Below are positions 29,351 through 37,201 of a stretch of DNA of 38,509 nt, piece by piece. The DNA is from Sphingomonadaceae bacterium. Lineage in GTDB: Bacteria > Pseudomonadota > Alphaproteobacteria > Sphingomonadales > Sphingomonadaceae. The notes beneath the pieces were generated by a model that worked only from the letters and a program-made list of their open reading frames with translations, searched no databases and was not told where the DNA came from. The stretch spans positions 1 through 38,509 of the forward strand of contig JAFAZM010000298.1 in NCBI GenBank assembly GCA_019239785.1, read 5' to 3'. Position numbers and translations under genes: made by a program. How positions within the stretch are numbered: position 1 is the first letter of the stretch; each line of letters starts with the position of its first letter.

Positions 29351-29390
29351 GCCCTGATCCTGGTCGGGCAATCAGGGCGGCCTTGCGGCC
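29351..29390. repeat. Two small perfect inverted repeats between genes
   Basis: GCCCTGAT/ATCAGGGC (29351-29358 with 29371-29378) and GGCC-TTGC-GGCC (29379-29390). There is no T tract, so termination is uncertain. The rest of the 230-bp gap upstream of the zinc-ribbon gene has a direct repeat ACGCATACG (about 29243 and 29265), possibly a regulator site. Confidence 0.45.
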
Positions 29391-29405
29391 CCATCGACAC
29401 CCATC

Positions 29406-29714
29406 CTACGCCGCCGGCCTGCAGATCCGCCGGCCCAGCTGCAGCCGCGACGTACCGGGGTCGAACCTGTCCATGTCATTGTCCCGCCCGGCATAATGGT
29501 CGCCGACGCCGATCAGGATCATCGCCTCGTCGATCGTGGTGTGCACCGTCACATGGATTTCGGGCGGCGCCAGATCGAACCTGGTGATCCAGACATCGGG
29601 ATAGCCGCCGTCGCAATGGAAGTGGATCGGCGCCGAGAGTTCCTGGTGGGGGAGAGGCGGTTCCAAAGCGAGCATGAAGGGCCCGGTGGTGCGTCCGCCT
29701 GGCGTATTGTGCAC
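29406..29714 (-). CDS. Small hypothetical protein
   Basis: A 102-residue frame I do not recognise. The middle is regular: APIHFHCDGGYPDVWITRFDLAPP and VTVHTTIDEAMILIGVGDHYAGRD look like a small alpha-beta domain. GTG start at 29714 behind GGAAAG; an internal ATG at 29675 is an alternative. It is divergent from the DUF1206 gene, with 83 bp between. Coding is supported by the lack of any better frame in this stretch and by its placement, but no family match can be given. Confidence 0.5.
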   Translation of the reverse strand: MHNTPGGRTTGPFMLALEPPLPHQELSAPIHFHCDGGYPDVWITRFDLAPPEIHVTVHTTIDEAMILIGVGDHYAGRDNDMDRFDPGTSRLQLGRRICRPAA

Positions 29715-29743
29715 CGGCTTTCCGCGGCGGCTCGTTCCGGCGC

Positions 29744-29769
29744 GGAACGGTCTCCCGCCCAGCGCCGTT
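29744..29769 (+). promoter_or_regulatory. EcfG-type general stress promoter of DUF1206 gene
   Basis: GGAAC (29744-29748), a 17-base spacer and CGTT (29766-29769): a full match to the alphaproteobacterial EcfG (PhyR-NepR controlled) consensus GGAAC-N16/17-CGTT. The predicted start near 29776 leaves about 22 bases with a GAGGA ribosome site before the ATG at 29798. Confidence 0.75.
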
Positions 29770-29797
29770 TGCGTCCCTCGGCGACTCGAGGAGCGCG

Positions 29798-30568
29798 ATG
29801 AAAACGTTCGAATCCGTGACCCGACTGGGCTTTGCCGCGCGTGGCCTGATGTACGGCGCGATCGGCTGGCTCGCCTTGCGCAGCGGCCGGACCGAGGATC
29901 CGCGCGGGATCATCGAGTATCTCGCGAGCGGCATCGGCGCCGTGCTGGTCGCGGTGATGGCCGTCGGCTTCTTCAGCTACGGCGCCTGGCGCCTGCTGGA
30001 GGCCTGGCTCGACAGCGAGCGGCACGGCAGCGATGCGAAGGGGATCGGCGTCCGTCTCGCTTATGCGGGCTCCGGCTTCATCCATTTCGGCTTCGGCATC
30101 GCCGCGATCCTCGCGGCCCTGCACGCCCGGCACAGCGGCGGTGGCGGCGATGCGCAGAAGACCGGCGCGGCGATGGCGCTCGCCATGCCGGGCGGCCAGT
30201 GGCTCGTCTATCTGGCCGCGGCGGTCCTGGCCGGGGTCGCCATCCACCAGTTCCGCAAGGCCTGGAACCTCAAGTTCATGCGCCACCTCGACTGCTCGCC
30301 GGCAGCGCATCTCTGGATCTGCTGGCTCGGCCGCGCCGGCTACGCCGCGCGCGGCGCCCTGTTCCTGACCATGGGCTGGCTGCTCGTCCGGGCGGGCGAG
30401 GCGCACAGCCCCGGGAGGGCCGGCGGGATCGACGACGCCCTGGGCGCGCTGCCGCGCAGCGCCCAGCTCGCCGTTGCGGCGGGTGTCCTTCTCTTCGGCC
30501 TGTTCAGCCTGACCGAGGCCGGCTGCCGCCGCGTGCCCGCGGCACGCCGGAAGTCTACCCTCCGATAA
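29798..30568 (+). CDS. DUF1206 membrane protein
   Basis: A 256-residue inner-membrane protein with three copies of the DUF1206 repeat, each a pair of helices: LGFAARGLMYGAIGWLALRS, LAYAGSGFIHFGFGIAAILA and LGRAGYAARGALFLTMGWLL. The function of the family is not established. A perfect EcfG-type promoter lies directly upstream, so it belongs to the general stress response. Ribosome site GAGGA; length typical for the three-repeat form. Confidence 0.92.
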   Translation: MKTFESVTRLGFAARGLMYGAIGWLALRSGRTEDPRGIIEYLASGIGAVLVAVMAVGFFSYGAWRLLEAWLDSERHGSDAKGIGVRLAYAGSGFIHFGFGIAAILAALHARHSGGGGDAQKTGAAMALAMPGGQWLVYLAAAVLAGVAIHQFRKAWNLKFMRHLDCSPAAHLWICWLGRAGYAARGALFLTMGWLLVRAGEAHSPGRAGGIDDALGALPRSAQLAVAAGVLLFGLFSLTEAGCRRVPAARRKSTLR

Positions 30569-30607
30569 GGCGCGCCTTGGCGGCGGGGCCTATGACGATG
30601 GGTCGTA

Positions 30608-30636
30608 TTGACAACGTAGATACGTAGCTCCATATT
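30608..30636 (+). promoter_or_regulatory. Promoter/operator of the toxin-antitoxin module
   Basis: TTGACA (30608-30613, perfect), a 17-base spacer and CATATT (30631-30636). The spacer has direct repeats ACGTAG-AT-ACGTAG and the palindrome TACGTA, a likely antitoxin-binding operator. The start of transcription would fall at about 30643, the A of the antitoxin ATG, so the message is probably leaderless. Confidence 0.65.
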
Positions 30637-30642
30637 TGTCTC

Positions 30643-30948
30643 ATGCCCAGACCGTCCCGCCGCGCCGCCGCAAGCTCGGTCCCTGATACGAAAGGCAGCA
30701 TCAACCTGCGTATCGAGAGCGGCACGCGCGAGCTCATCGACGAGGCCGCCGCATTGCTCGGCAAGACGCGTACCGAGTTCATGGTCGAGAGCGCGCGGAC
30801 GCTGGCGATCGACGTGCTGCTGGATCAACGCCTCTTCGTCCTCGACGGCGGGCGCTACGACGTCTTCGTCCACGCACTCGACAATCCCCCGGCGCCCGGG
30901 CCGCGGCTGCGCGCATTGCTGCGCCGTGCGCCGGCTTGGCAAAGTTGA
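30643..30948 (+). CDS. DUF1778 (TacA-like) antitoxin
   Basis: A 101-residue ribbon-helix-helix antitoxin. Basic tail (MPRPSRRAAASS), then KGSINLRIESGTRELIDEAAALLGKTRTEFMVESA, the RHH region (about 18-52), and a C-terminal tail (FVLDGGRYDVFVHALDNPP) that in this family wraps and inhibits the acetyltransferase toxin. The AT-rich promoter just upstream holds repeats that it may bind. There is no ribosome site; leaderless translation is likely. The stop codon overlaps the toxin gene by 13 bases. Confidence 0.92.
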   Translation: MPRPSRRAAASSVPDTKGSINLRIESGTRELIDEAAALLGKTRTEFMVESARTLAIDVLLDQRLFVLDGGRYDVFVHALDNPPAPGPRLRALLRRAPAWQS

Positions 30949-31463
30949 CAGCCTTCGAAGACCCGAGAGCCAATCTGTCGGCGCCGGCCCCGTTGACCGC
31001 GGATCACGACGTCGCCGATTTCGACTGCGGCGTGCCGGCGCTGAACGACTGGCTCAAGCGACGCGCGTTCAGGAACGAGAGTCGCTTCTCGCGAACCTAC
31101 GTCGTTGCGGCTGGCAATCGCGTGGTCGCCTATGTCTGTATCTCCGCCGGGTCGGTCGAGCGCGCTGCCGCGCCGGGCAGGCTTCGGCGCAACGCGCCCG
31201 ACAAGGTGCCGGTCTCGATCATCGGGCGCCTCGCCGTGGACAAAAGACATGCCGGCCGCGGTCTCGGGGCCGACATGCTGGCCGACGCGCTTCGCCGCAT
31301 CGCGTTCGCCGCGCGGAGCATCGGCATCGGTGCCGTCCTCGTTCAGGCCAAGGACGAGAACGCGAAGCTTTTCTATCTACGCTGTGCGGAGTTCCTCGAA
31401 TATCCGGAGGAGAGCCGGACCCTCTTCCTCCCGATCGAGACGGTGGTCGCGGCGTTCGGTTGA
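30936..31463 (+). CDS. GNAT acetyltransferase toxin (TacT-like)
   Basis: A 175-residue GNAT enzyme paired with the DUF1778 antitoxin. Acetyl-CoA site: RHAGRGLG (104-111); a Tyr at 147 in AKLFYLR corresponds to the catalytic tyrosine position. TacT-type toxins acetylate the amino group of aminoacyl-tRNA and stop translation, acting in the cytoplasm. Family signs: FDCGVPALNDWLKRRA and VVAYVCIS. The TTG start at 30936 overlaps the antitoxin end by 13 bases, a usual layout; a second TTG at 30945 is also possible. It ends 12 bp from the converging gene. Confidence 0.9.
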   Translation: MAKLTAFEDPRANLSAPAPLTADHDVADFDCGVPALNDWLKRRAFRNESRFSRTYVVAAGNRVVAYVCISAGSVERAAAPGRLRRNAPDKVPVSIIGRLAVDKRHAGRGLGADMLADALRRIAFAARSIGIGAVLVQAKDENAKLFYLRCAEFLEYPEESRTLFLPIETVVAAFG

Positions 31464-31475
31464 TGTTCGCCCGCC

Positions 31476-32141
31476 TCATTCGAACTCCTCCGCATCATAT
31501 GGATGCGGATTGCGCGGCCCGCGGCGCGGCAGCCGGGGCGCGTCGCAGCCCGGCACGTTTCGATTGCAGGCCGGCGTCCAGAATTCGACGATGTCGGGAT
31601 CCTGCCAGATCGGGAACAGCCGCGGGTAGAGGAGCGCCGCCGGCTCGTCGATCCGCCAGCGGCCGAGGATCCAGTCGCCGTCGCAGGTGACGATGTCGAG
31701 CAGCTCGGCGTGGCGGTCGAGCCGGCTGCCGTCGCGGGTGCGGATCACCGGCAGGCTGGCGGCGCGCGCCGCGAGGCGGCCGACCGAGGCGCTGACCCCG
31801 GTGCTGACGCCGAGGCCGATCACCCAGCGCTCGGGCCCGGGGTCGCCGTCCTTGGAGAGGAGCAGCCAGCCGTCCGAGCCGCCATAGACCGGAAAGCTGG
31901 TCGGCTCGCGGCCCAGCCGGCCGGCCCGCGACGCCGGGATCTCGCCGACGCGCGGCAGGCGCCGGTCCGGCGCGCCGTAGAGGCCGCGGATCCCGGTCGA
32001 CGGTTCGTCGATCCGCGCCACAATGCCGTTGCAGGCGAGGAACCCGCGCGCGCTTTGCATCGCCGGCGCGGAGCCCGGCGGCTGCAGGCCGGCCGCGAGC
32101 AAAACCGCGGCCGCTCCGATCTGCGCGGCGAGCGCGCTCAT
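31476..32141 (-). CDS. Exported hypothetical protein
   Basis: A 221-residue exported protein with signal MSALAAQIGAAAVLLAAGLQ. The centre has GDWILGRWRIDEPAALLY and VIRTRDGSRLDRHAELLDI, beta-rich; the tail NPHPYDAEEFE is acidic. I do not recognise a family. Its start overlaps the stop of the upstream gene by 4 bases (ATGA), so the two exported proteins are co-translated and may work together. Confidence 0.7.
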   Translation of the reverse strand: MSALAAQIGAAAVLLAAGLQPPGSAPAMQSARGFLACNGIVARIDEPSTGIRGLYGAPDRRLPRVGEIPASRAGRLGREPTSFPVYGGSDGWLLLSKDGDPGPERWVIGLGVSTGVSASVGRLAARAASLPVIRTRDGSRLDRHAELLDIVTCDGDWILGRWRIDEPAALLYPRLFPIWQDPDIVEFWTPACNRNVPGCDAPRLPRRGPRNPHPYDAEEFE

Positions 32142-32947
32142 TGGCCTTCGCTGTCCATCAGCAGCCCCGCCAGCCGCCAGGTCCCGTCCAGCCGCCGCCA
32201 GCTCGCGCGGTAGCGGAAGCGCTCCGTCACCATCGGCCCCGCCGTCGACCGGATGATTTCGGCGATTCCGGTGACCGTCGCGGTGCCGTCCCCGACCGCG
32301 ACCCTCCGCTCCGTCGTGCGATAGCGGATCAGGTTCATCCGCGCCTCGCCGGGCAGCATCCGGTCGATGGCATAGGCCCGGCCCCCGTCCCGGACGACCT
32401 CGGCGCCCGGCGCCAAGATCCCGGCGATCGCCGTCGCGTCCCGCTCGGTCATCGCCGCGGCGAAGGCGTCCTCGCGTGCGGCCACTTCCCGGGTCGTCTC
32501 CGCGTCTAGCTCCGCCCGGGTGAGTCGGTGTGCCGGCGTCCGCTCCGCCCAGGTCCGGAACGCCGCCAGCGCCTGCCGCGCCGCGGCCAGCGCTCCCTCG
32601 GGCCCGCCGGCGCACGCCACCCACATCCGCGAGGTCACCGCGAGCATGCGCAGATGCTCTTCCTGCACCCGCTGCAGCACCGGGCCGAGCCCCTTCGCCC
32701 GGGCGAGGCTTTCGATCGCCGCCAGCTCCGCCGCGAGCGCCTGCAGCTCGCCGGCGCGGCCGCGGCGGACGTTGCAGGTCCGGTAATTCTCCAGCGCCTC
32801 CATGGCGGCGACATAGGCGTGCTCATCGGCCGCCACCGCCGGCAATTGCCGCGCCTGGCCGCCCCGCTGCGCCGCCGCCGGCGCGCCCGCGGCTGCCAGC
32901 AGGGCCAGCGCGAGCGCAAGGCGCGTTCCGGGGCGCTGGCCGTGCAT
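32138..32947 (-). CDS. Exported protein with C-terminal SnoaL/DUF4440-like domain
   Basis: A 269-residue exported protein (signal LALALALLAAAGAPAAAQ). Residues about 40-140 are helical with YRTCNVRRGRAGEL, while the C-terminal part, EDAFAAAMTERDATAIAGIL, LIRYRTTERRVAVGDGTATVTG and RASWRRLDGTWRLAGLLM, has the helix-sheet pattern of NTF2/SnoaL-like domains. The function is unknown. The ribosome site is weak. It overlaps the next gene by 4 bases. Confidence 0.75.
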   Translation of the reverse strand: MHGQRPGTRLALALALLAAAGAPAAAQRGGQARQLPAVAADEHAYVAAMEALENYRTCNVRRGRAGELQALAAELAAIESLARAKGLGPVLQRVQEEHLRMLAVTSRMWVACAGGPEGALAAARQALAAFRTWAERTPAHRLTRAELDAETTREVAAREDAFAAAMTERDATAIAGILAPGAEVVRDGGRAYAIDRMLPGEARMNLIRYRTTERRVAVGDGTATVTGIAEIIRSTAGPMVTERFRYRASWRRLDGTWRLAGLLMDSEGQ

Positions 32948-33126
32948 CGGCGCAGGCTAGCACAGCCGGCCGGGAATGTCCGCAAGCCCGTCAGGGCGAA
33001 GCGGCGCCACGCTCCCCTCGGCCGATGAGGTGCGCGACCGGGTGCGCACATCGGCGAACGATCGCAGGCCTCGAACGGGCGGAAAACGGGGTTGGAACCG
33101 CGCTCGTGCGGTGGCAATCTACGCGC

Positions 33127-33318
33127 GTGGACCTCAGCGCGATCAGGGCCATCGAAGGAATGCAGGCGGATCTGCGCCATGCCGCTCGCGAAGTGCGCAG
33201 GATCATCCGCAGGCAGCGAGAGCAATTGTCCGAGAATGAGCGCGTGCTCGAATGGGCCAAGAAGGCGATGCAGCGAGACCGCGACGGGCCGGGCTGGGGC
33301 TTCCGCGCTCCGAGCTGA
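33127..33318 (+). CDS. Small coiled-coil protein (uncertain)
   Basis: A 63-residue frame, DLSAIRAIEGMQADLRHAAR then RIIRRQREQLSENERVLEWA, with amphipathic heptads typical of a real small helical protein. GTG start at 33127 (or GTG at 33106). No clear ribosome site, so coding is only moderately likely. It ends 7 bp from the converging small gene. The stretch 32948-33126 shows nothing else. Confidence 0.4.
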   Translation: MDLSAIRAIEGMQADLRHAAREVRRIIRRQREQLSENERVLEWAKKAMQRDRDGPGWGFRAPS

Positions 33319-33325
33319 CGGAGCG

Positions 33326-33541
33326 CTAATCGTTCAGCGCGGCGACGATGAGCGCGCGATGATTGTGCCACTCCACGAGCGTCGTCCGAAGCAGCGACAA
33401 CAGGTCCTCGGCCAGGCCGAGAGGATAGGTCCCGCCGCGCAGCCTTTCCACCATCGCGGCCTGCGCGGCGACGCGCAGCTCGCCCTCGGCGATATGCCGG
33501 TCGGCGAGGCGCAGGTGCGCCAACTCCATCTGGCGATCCAT
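33326..33541 (-). CDS. Small helical protein
   Basis: A 71-residue all-helical protein: ELAHLRLADRHIAEGELRVA and VERLRGGTYPLGLAEDLLSLLRTTLVEWHNHRALIVAAL. Such small proteins are common and uncharacterised in alphaproteobacteria. The ATG is supported by GAGGA 7 bases upstream. Function unknown. Confidence 0.68.
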   Translation of the reverse strand: MDRQMELAHLRLADRHIAEGELRVAAQAAMVERLRGGTYPLGLAEDLLSLLRTTLVEWHNHRALIVAALND

Positions 33542-33627
33542 CTCAATGTCCTCGTGGGCGGCAGTTGTAGCACGGACCCGATGAATCCGCGGCAGGGAAA
33601 ATGCGGGCGGGGCGGATTCGGCTGATA

Positions 33628-33760
33628 CCGCTGTCGTTGGGGCGCCGCGCGGAAGCGCGCCGCCGGGGCAGGGTCACGATCGGGTTGGCGGGCGCGCGCG
33701 TTCGCCGTGGGCGCGCGCGAAGCCGCCCGGAAGCGGCGCGCCTCGCGGTTCGATTCCCAT
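33628..33760. other. Intergenic GC-rich region with hairpins, no gene
   Basis: The gap 33542-33820 has no convincing gene. It contains CGCGCGCG-N11-CGCGCGCG (about 33690-33717) and related GCCGC-GGAAG-GCG segments at about 33644 and 33722, able to fold but without a T tract. GGAAC-N16-GGTT at about 33786-33810 is one base off an EcfG promoter for the receiver gene. Confidence 0.4.
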
Positions 33761-33820
33761 CGTCTGGGGACGGCGCAAATGTCGGGAACGCGGGCGCCGC
33801 TGGCCGGTTGATGCGGCGCT

Positions 33821-34204
33821 GTGGATTCATCTTCTCGTGCATCTCCCGGGGCCGCCGACGTGCTGCTCGTCGAGGACGATCCCTTGGTGCTCGATTTCAT
33901 GGCGGAGCTGCTCGGCGAGGATGGGCTGCAGGTCGCCTGCGCGCGCACCGCGGTCGAGGCGCTGGCCCTGCTCGAGACCGGCCTCGCGCCGACCATCCTC
34001 GTCACCGACATCCATCTGGCGGGGACGCTGAGCGGCCTCGATCTGGCGCGCTCCGTCGCTGAGGGCTGGCCGGAGATCAGGCTGCTGATCATCTCCGGCG
34101 AGAGCCGCCCGGTCCAGGCGCAATATCCCGAGCGCGCCTTGTTCTTCACCAAGCCGTTCGCGCCCGGCGCACTGATCGCGGTGGTCAGAAGCAGCGACTG
34201 GTGA
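33821..34204 (+). CDS. Single-domain response regulator (receiver only)
   Basis: A 127-residue CheY-like receiver with no output domain. Seen: the acidic pocket VEDD (17-20), phospho-acceptor Asp63 in LVTDIHLAG, the Ser93 position in IISGES and Lys111 in FFTKPF. It would take a phosphate from a histidine kinase and act by protein contact. The GTG start at 33821 keeps the first strand; no kinase gene is nearby. A near-match to an EcfG promoter is upstream. Confidence 0.88.
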   Translation: MDSSSRASPGAADVLLVEDDPLVLDFMAELLGEDGLQVACARTAVEALALLETGLAPTILVTDIHLAGTLSGLDLARSVAEGWPEIRLLIISGESRPVQAQYPERALFFTKPFAPGALIAVVRSSDW

Positions 34205-34239
34205 GCTCTCCAAAGGGGGAGGCTCGAACGCGGAGCCTT

Positions 34240-34372
34240 TCTTTTTCACCCACTCCCGCTCGCGGGAGAGGGCAGGGTGAGGGTCTTCTTCTTCATCGCG
34301 GCTTTCGTGCAGAAAAAAGAACAAGACCCTCATCCCAGCCTTCTCCCGCGGGCGGGAGAAGGAGCGCCTCGG
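34240..34372. repeat. Palindromic element R8 (family F)
   Basis: CACCCACTCCCGCTCGCGGG at 34247 with AGAGGGCAGGGTGAGGGTCT faces AGACCCTCATCCCAGCCTTC and TCTCCCGCGGGCGGGAGAAG at 34323-34362. Each arm is itself a hairpin at CCCGCTCGCGGG. It lies between the converging receiver and caspase-like genes. Confidence 0.85.
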
Positions 34373-34386
34373 TGTCGAAACCGCGA

Positions 34387-35730
34387 TCAGCCCTGCGCGA
34401 AGGAGAAAGGCTCGAGCAAGGACGAGCTGTCCCAGGGGATCTGCTGGCCCGCCGTCGTCGCCACGACCGCGCGGCGCACGCTCCGGAACACATCCTCGAT
34501 CGGCTGGCCGGGCCGGGCGAGCTCGCTGACCAGAGCGAGGGTGAACGGGCTGTTCGCTCCGCCGCCGTCCATCGCGACCATGCCGGGGGCGGTGGAATAA
34601 GCGACATAGGTGCCCGGCGGCGCGGAGATCTGGGCCAGGCCCTGGCCCATGCCCGGCCAGCGCGCGGGGCCGTTGCGGCAGGCGTCGAGGATAATGACCC
34701 GCGTGGCGACCCGCTCCGTGCTCATGTCCCCGATCACGAGATCGACCGGCACCGCCGCCGCCCCGATGTCGGTGGGCCGCAGCGGCATGTCGACGCCGAG
34801 CAGGAAGTTCCGGCCGCTGATTTCGATCGCATGGCCGGCGAAGTAGAAGATCTGCGTCTGCCGGTCCGGGCCGTCCTGCCGGGCCTCGAGCCGGCCCAGC
34901 GCCGCGACGATCCCCGCCCGGTCGGGATCGATCAGCAGGTCCACGCGATAGCCCAGGTCGCTCAACCGCCGCGCCACCGCGCGCGCATCGTTCGGCGGAT
35001 TGGCGAGCACCGGCAGGCCGGCATAATTGCCGGCCCCGATCACCAGTGCCGAGCGGCCATTGGCGGCGGCCTGATGCGGCCCGCCAAGAGCCGCGGCGCC
35101 CGGCGCCGGCCCGCCCGGGCTTGCGCCGGGCCGCGGCGGCGCCGCCGGATTGGCGGCGCCCGGCAGCTGCCGCCTGCCGCTCCCGCCGGCGGCGCTCGAG
35201 GCCGGGCCATATTCCGCCGGCAGCAGGCGCGCGGCGATGCGCTGCGCCTCGGCCGGCGGCACCGCCTCGGTCTCCATCGTGGCGGTGAGGCCGTTCGCAA
35301 GCCGCGTCACGATCCGGGTCCCGCCGCCGCCGATATAGTCGATCCGTCCCGTATAAGGCTGGCCGGCATAGTCGCCCTCGAACGCGGCCGAGCCGTCCGG
35401 ATTGAAACGCCCGCGCAGCAGCCCCTGCGCGGTGGTCGCGGCGAAGCTCCCGTCCGGCTCGAAGCGGGTGACCTGGACGGTGCGCTTGCCCGCGATCAGA
35501 TAATCCTCGACGAAGACCCGGTTGGGCAGCTCCCACCGCCGAAAGGCGATATTGTCGAAGCGCGCGGCGTTCGGACCGATCGGGACATAGCGGAAAGCGC
35601 CCTCCCGCATTTGCGACAGGGCGGCGGCGAGGTCGAAGCCGCCCCGGCCGGGCTGAGCAAATGCGCCGACCGCGCCGATCAGCGCCGAGCCGGACAGGCC
35701 GGTGATGAATGTCCTGCGGCCGAACCGCAT
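34387..35730 (-). CDS. Tat-exported caspase-like (peptidase C14) protein
   Basis: A 447-residue protein with a twin-arginine signal (GRRTFITGLSGSALIGAVGA), a beta-rich N-terminal region with MORN-like strands (ARFDNIAFRRWELPNRVFVE, LRGRFNPDGSAAFEGDYAGQPYTGRIDY), a Pro/Ala linker (about 175-225), and a C14-type caspase fold: VIGAGNYAGLPVLANPPNDA, His300 in IFYFAGHAI and Cys351 in VIILDACRNGP, the catalytic dyad. The family His is usually in GHG; here it is GHA. Orthocaspases cut after Arg or Lys. Being exported, it would act outside the cytoplasm. GGGAGGGA precedes the ATG. The 132 bp upstream hold no other feature. Confidence 0.9.
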   Translation of the reverse strand: MRFGRRTFITGLSGSALIGAVGAFAQPGRGGFDLAAALSQMREGAFRYVPIGPNAARFDNIAFRRWELPNRVFVEDYLIAGKRTVQVTRFEPDGSFAATTAQGLLRGRFNPDGSAAFEGDYAGQPYTGRIDYIGGGGTRIVTRLANGLTATMETEAVPPAEAQRIAARLLPAEYGPASSAAGGSGRRQLPGAANPAAPPRPGASPGGPAPGAAALGGPHQAAANGRSALVIGAGNYAGLPVLANPPNDARAVARRLSDLGYRVDLLIDPDRAGIVAALGRLEARQDGPDRQTQIFYFAGHAIEISGRNFLLGVDMPLRPTDIGAAAVPVDLVIGDMSTERVATRVIILDACRNGPARWPGMGQGLAQISAPPGTYVAYSTAPGMVAMDGGGANSPFTLALVSELARPGQPIEDVFRSVRRAVVATTAGQQIPWDSSSLLEPFSFAQG

Positions 35731-35862
35731 CCTTCCCTCCCGGTTCCCGGTGCGATCCTCGCGATCGCCGTCCGCCCCCGCCCTTGTCGCGCCGATCGCA
35801 CGCTTTGGGAAGCGTCTGCCCCTATCGCCGTCCGCTGCGGCCGAAGGCTGTCGCGACGCCGT

Positions 35863-36258
35863 TCAGCGGGAGGTGGGCCAGGGAAGCGCGCCGTTGGTTC
35901 GCCGGATGACCATCTCGGCCACCGCACGGTGCAGCGGCCGTGCGAAGGCGAGGCCGACGCGCGTGCCGCTCGACCAGGCGACGGTCGCGTCCCAGCTCTC
36001 GAGCGTCGGCAGGATGATCCAGCAGCGGGCGCCGACCTGGTGCGGCTCGCTGCTGCTGACCGCGCAGCCGTGCGTGGAGAGGTTGGCGATCGCGGCGTCG
36101 ACCGCCTTGCGCTGGCTCTTCCTGAATCCGGCCGCGCTTCTGCAGGCGACGCGGCGCACCCGGCGCCGGTCTCCCGCCAAGGCAGGGGTGAGCCACGGAT
36201 CGGGCTCCTGCCTTCCCGCCTGGCGATGGAAGATGGCGCGCTCGCCCAATTTCTGCAT
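35863..36258 (-). CDS. PilZ-domain-like protein
   Basis: A 131-residue protein with a PilZ fold: RRRVRRVACRSAAGF holds the Arg-rich c-di-GMP motif (RxxxR), and AAIANLSTHGCAVSS the second motif (N/D-x-S-x-x-G). The following strands (VGARCWIILPTLESWDATVAW, TRVGLAFARPLH) complete the barrel. Such proteins bind cyclic di-GMP to affect motility or polysaccharide. The start at 36258 is chosen for AGGAGGGG 6 bases upstream. The gap 36259-36527 shows only a weak EcfG-like site (GGAAC-N15-CGTT, 36457-36480). Confidence 0.8.
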   Translation of the reverse strand: MQKLGERAIFHRQAGRQEPDPWLTPALAGDRRRVRRVACRSAAGFRKSQRKAVDAAIANLSTHGCAVSSSEPHQVGARCWIILPTLESWDATVAWSSGTRVGLAFARPLHRAVAEMVIRRTNGALPWPTSR

Positions 36259-36527
36259 GTGGCCCCTCCTGCCGCCGCTTCCGGCCTCGGCCCGCTTCGC
36301 AAAAGCCATTTCGATCCGTCTGTCCATGGCGAAGTGGACCGCGCCCAATTCCGGGACAATATCCGCAGCCGTCATTACCGGCGCCGCTGCCGGAAAGGTC
36401 GGCGCGTGGCGCGTCCGCAGCAAGCCACCGGACATCGAGCTTGCTTCTCCCTTGCGGGAACCGGCAGCATGGAAATCGTTGTTTCGGCGCGTGGCGACGA
36501 TAGAGTCGGGACATGAGGGGGGTGGGC

Positions 36528-37145
36528 ATGCTCAAGACGTTCGTCATGGTTCTGGCCCTGGCGGCGCCGGCCGCGTCGGCTGCGCAATATGAAGCTCCGG
36601 TCAACCCGCCCGACCCGGCCGCGCAACTCGCCGAGATGGTGGCGCTCTACGACCAGGTCTGCCTGCGGGCCTTTCCGGACGACGAGGCCGCGGCGCGTGC
36701 GGTGTCGCGATATCGCGCCACGCGGCTTTCACAGGAGGAGGTCCGCCGGTTCCTGCACGACGATCCCGGGATCGGCTGGCGGATCGAGGGACGGACCGGC
36801 CGCTTCCACCTCACGATCGAACAAGCCCCGCCTTATCATAGCTGCGCGGTGCGGACGATGACGGCCGCCGGCTTCGCCGACATGGGCCCCTATCGATCGG
36901 TCGCCGCCGGCTATGAGCGGGGCGGGCATTATGAGGAGATCACCCCGATCGACCGGGTTGTCCGCGAGCTCAGGATCGTCGGCGGCGGCGACCGGCGCAT
37001 CGACTCCGACGGCAGTAGCGAATCCTTGCTGTTCGCGATCACCACGCCGGCCGGCGAGGCGCGCACCGGGGGCATGACCGCGGTCGAAGTCCGCTTCGCG
37101 CATCAATATTATCGGCAGCCGGCGATCCCGGCCCCTGCCTCCTGA
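36528..37145 (+). CDS. Exported hypothetical protein (NMCC_0638-like)
   Basis: A 205-residue exported protein with signal MLKTFVMVLALAAPAASAAQ. The body (LYDQVCLRAFPDDEAAARAV, SCAVRTMTAAGF) contains two cysteines that may pair, and alternates helix and sheet like the NMCC_0638 family of exported proteins; function unknown. The start at 36528 is preferred over an ATG at 36513 because AGGGGGG lies 5 bases upstream of it. Confidence 0.75.
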   Translation: MLKTFVMVLALAAPAASAAQYEAPVNPPDPAAQLAEMVALYDQVCLRAFPDDEAAARAVSRYRATRLSQEEVRRFLHDDPGIGWRIEGRTGRFHLTIEQAPPYHSCAVRTMTAAGFADMGPYRSVAAGYERGGHYEEITPIDRVVRELRIVGGGDRRIDSDGSSESLLFAITTPAGEARTGGMTAVEVRFAHQYYRQPAIPAPAS

Positions 37146-37201
37146 GGACGCGCCCTCAGCAAGGGAAGGCGCCGGGCCGAGACCGGAATTGCTGTCGTGA
37201 C

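Noticed and set aside
33745..33780. GGTTCGATTCCCATCG resembling the T arm of a tRNA
   Set aside because: The T stem does not pair (CGCGG against CCCAT) and no acceptor, D or anticodon arm is present.
34201..36516. Long plus-strand frame of about 770 codons opposite the caspase-like and PilZ genes
   Set aside because: No recognisable domain; runs through a palindromic repeat and two well-supported minus-strand genes.
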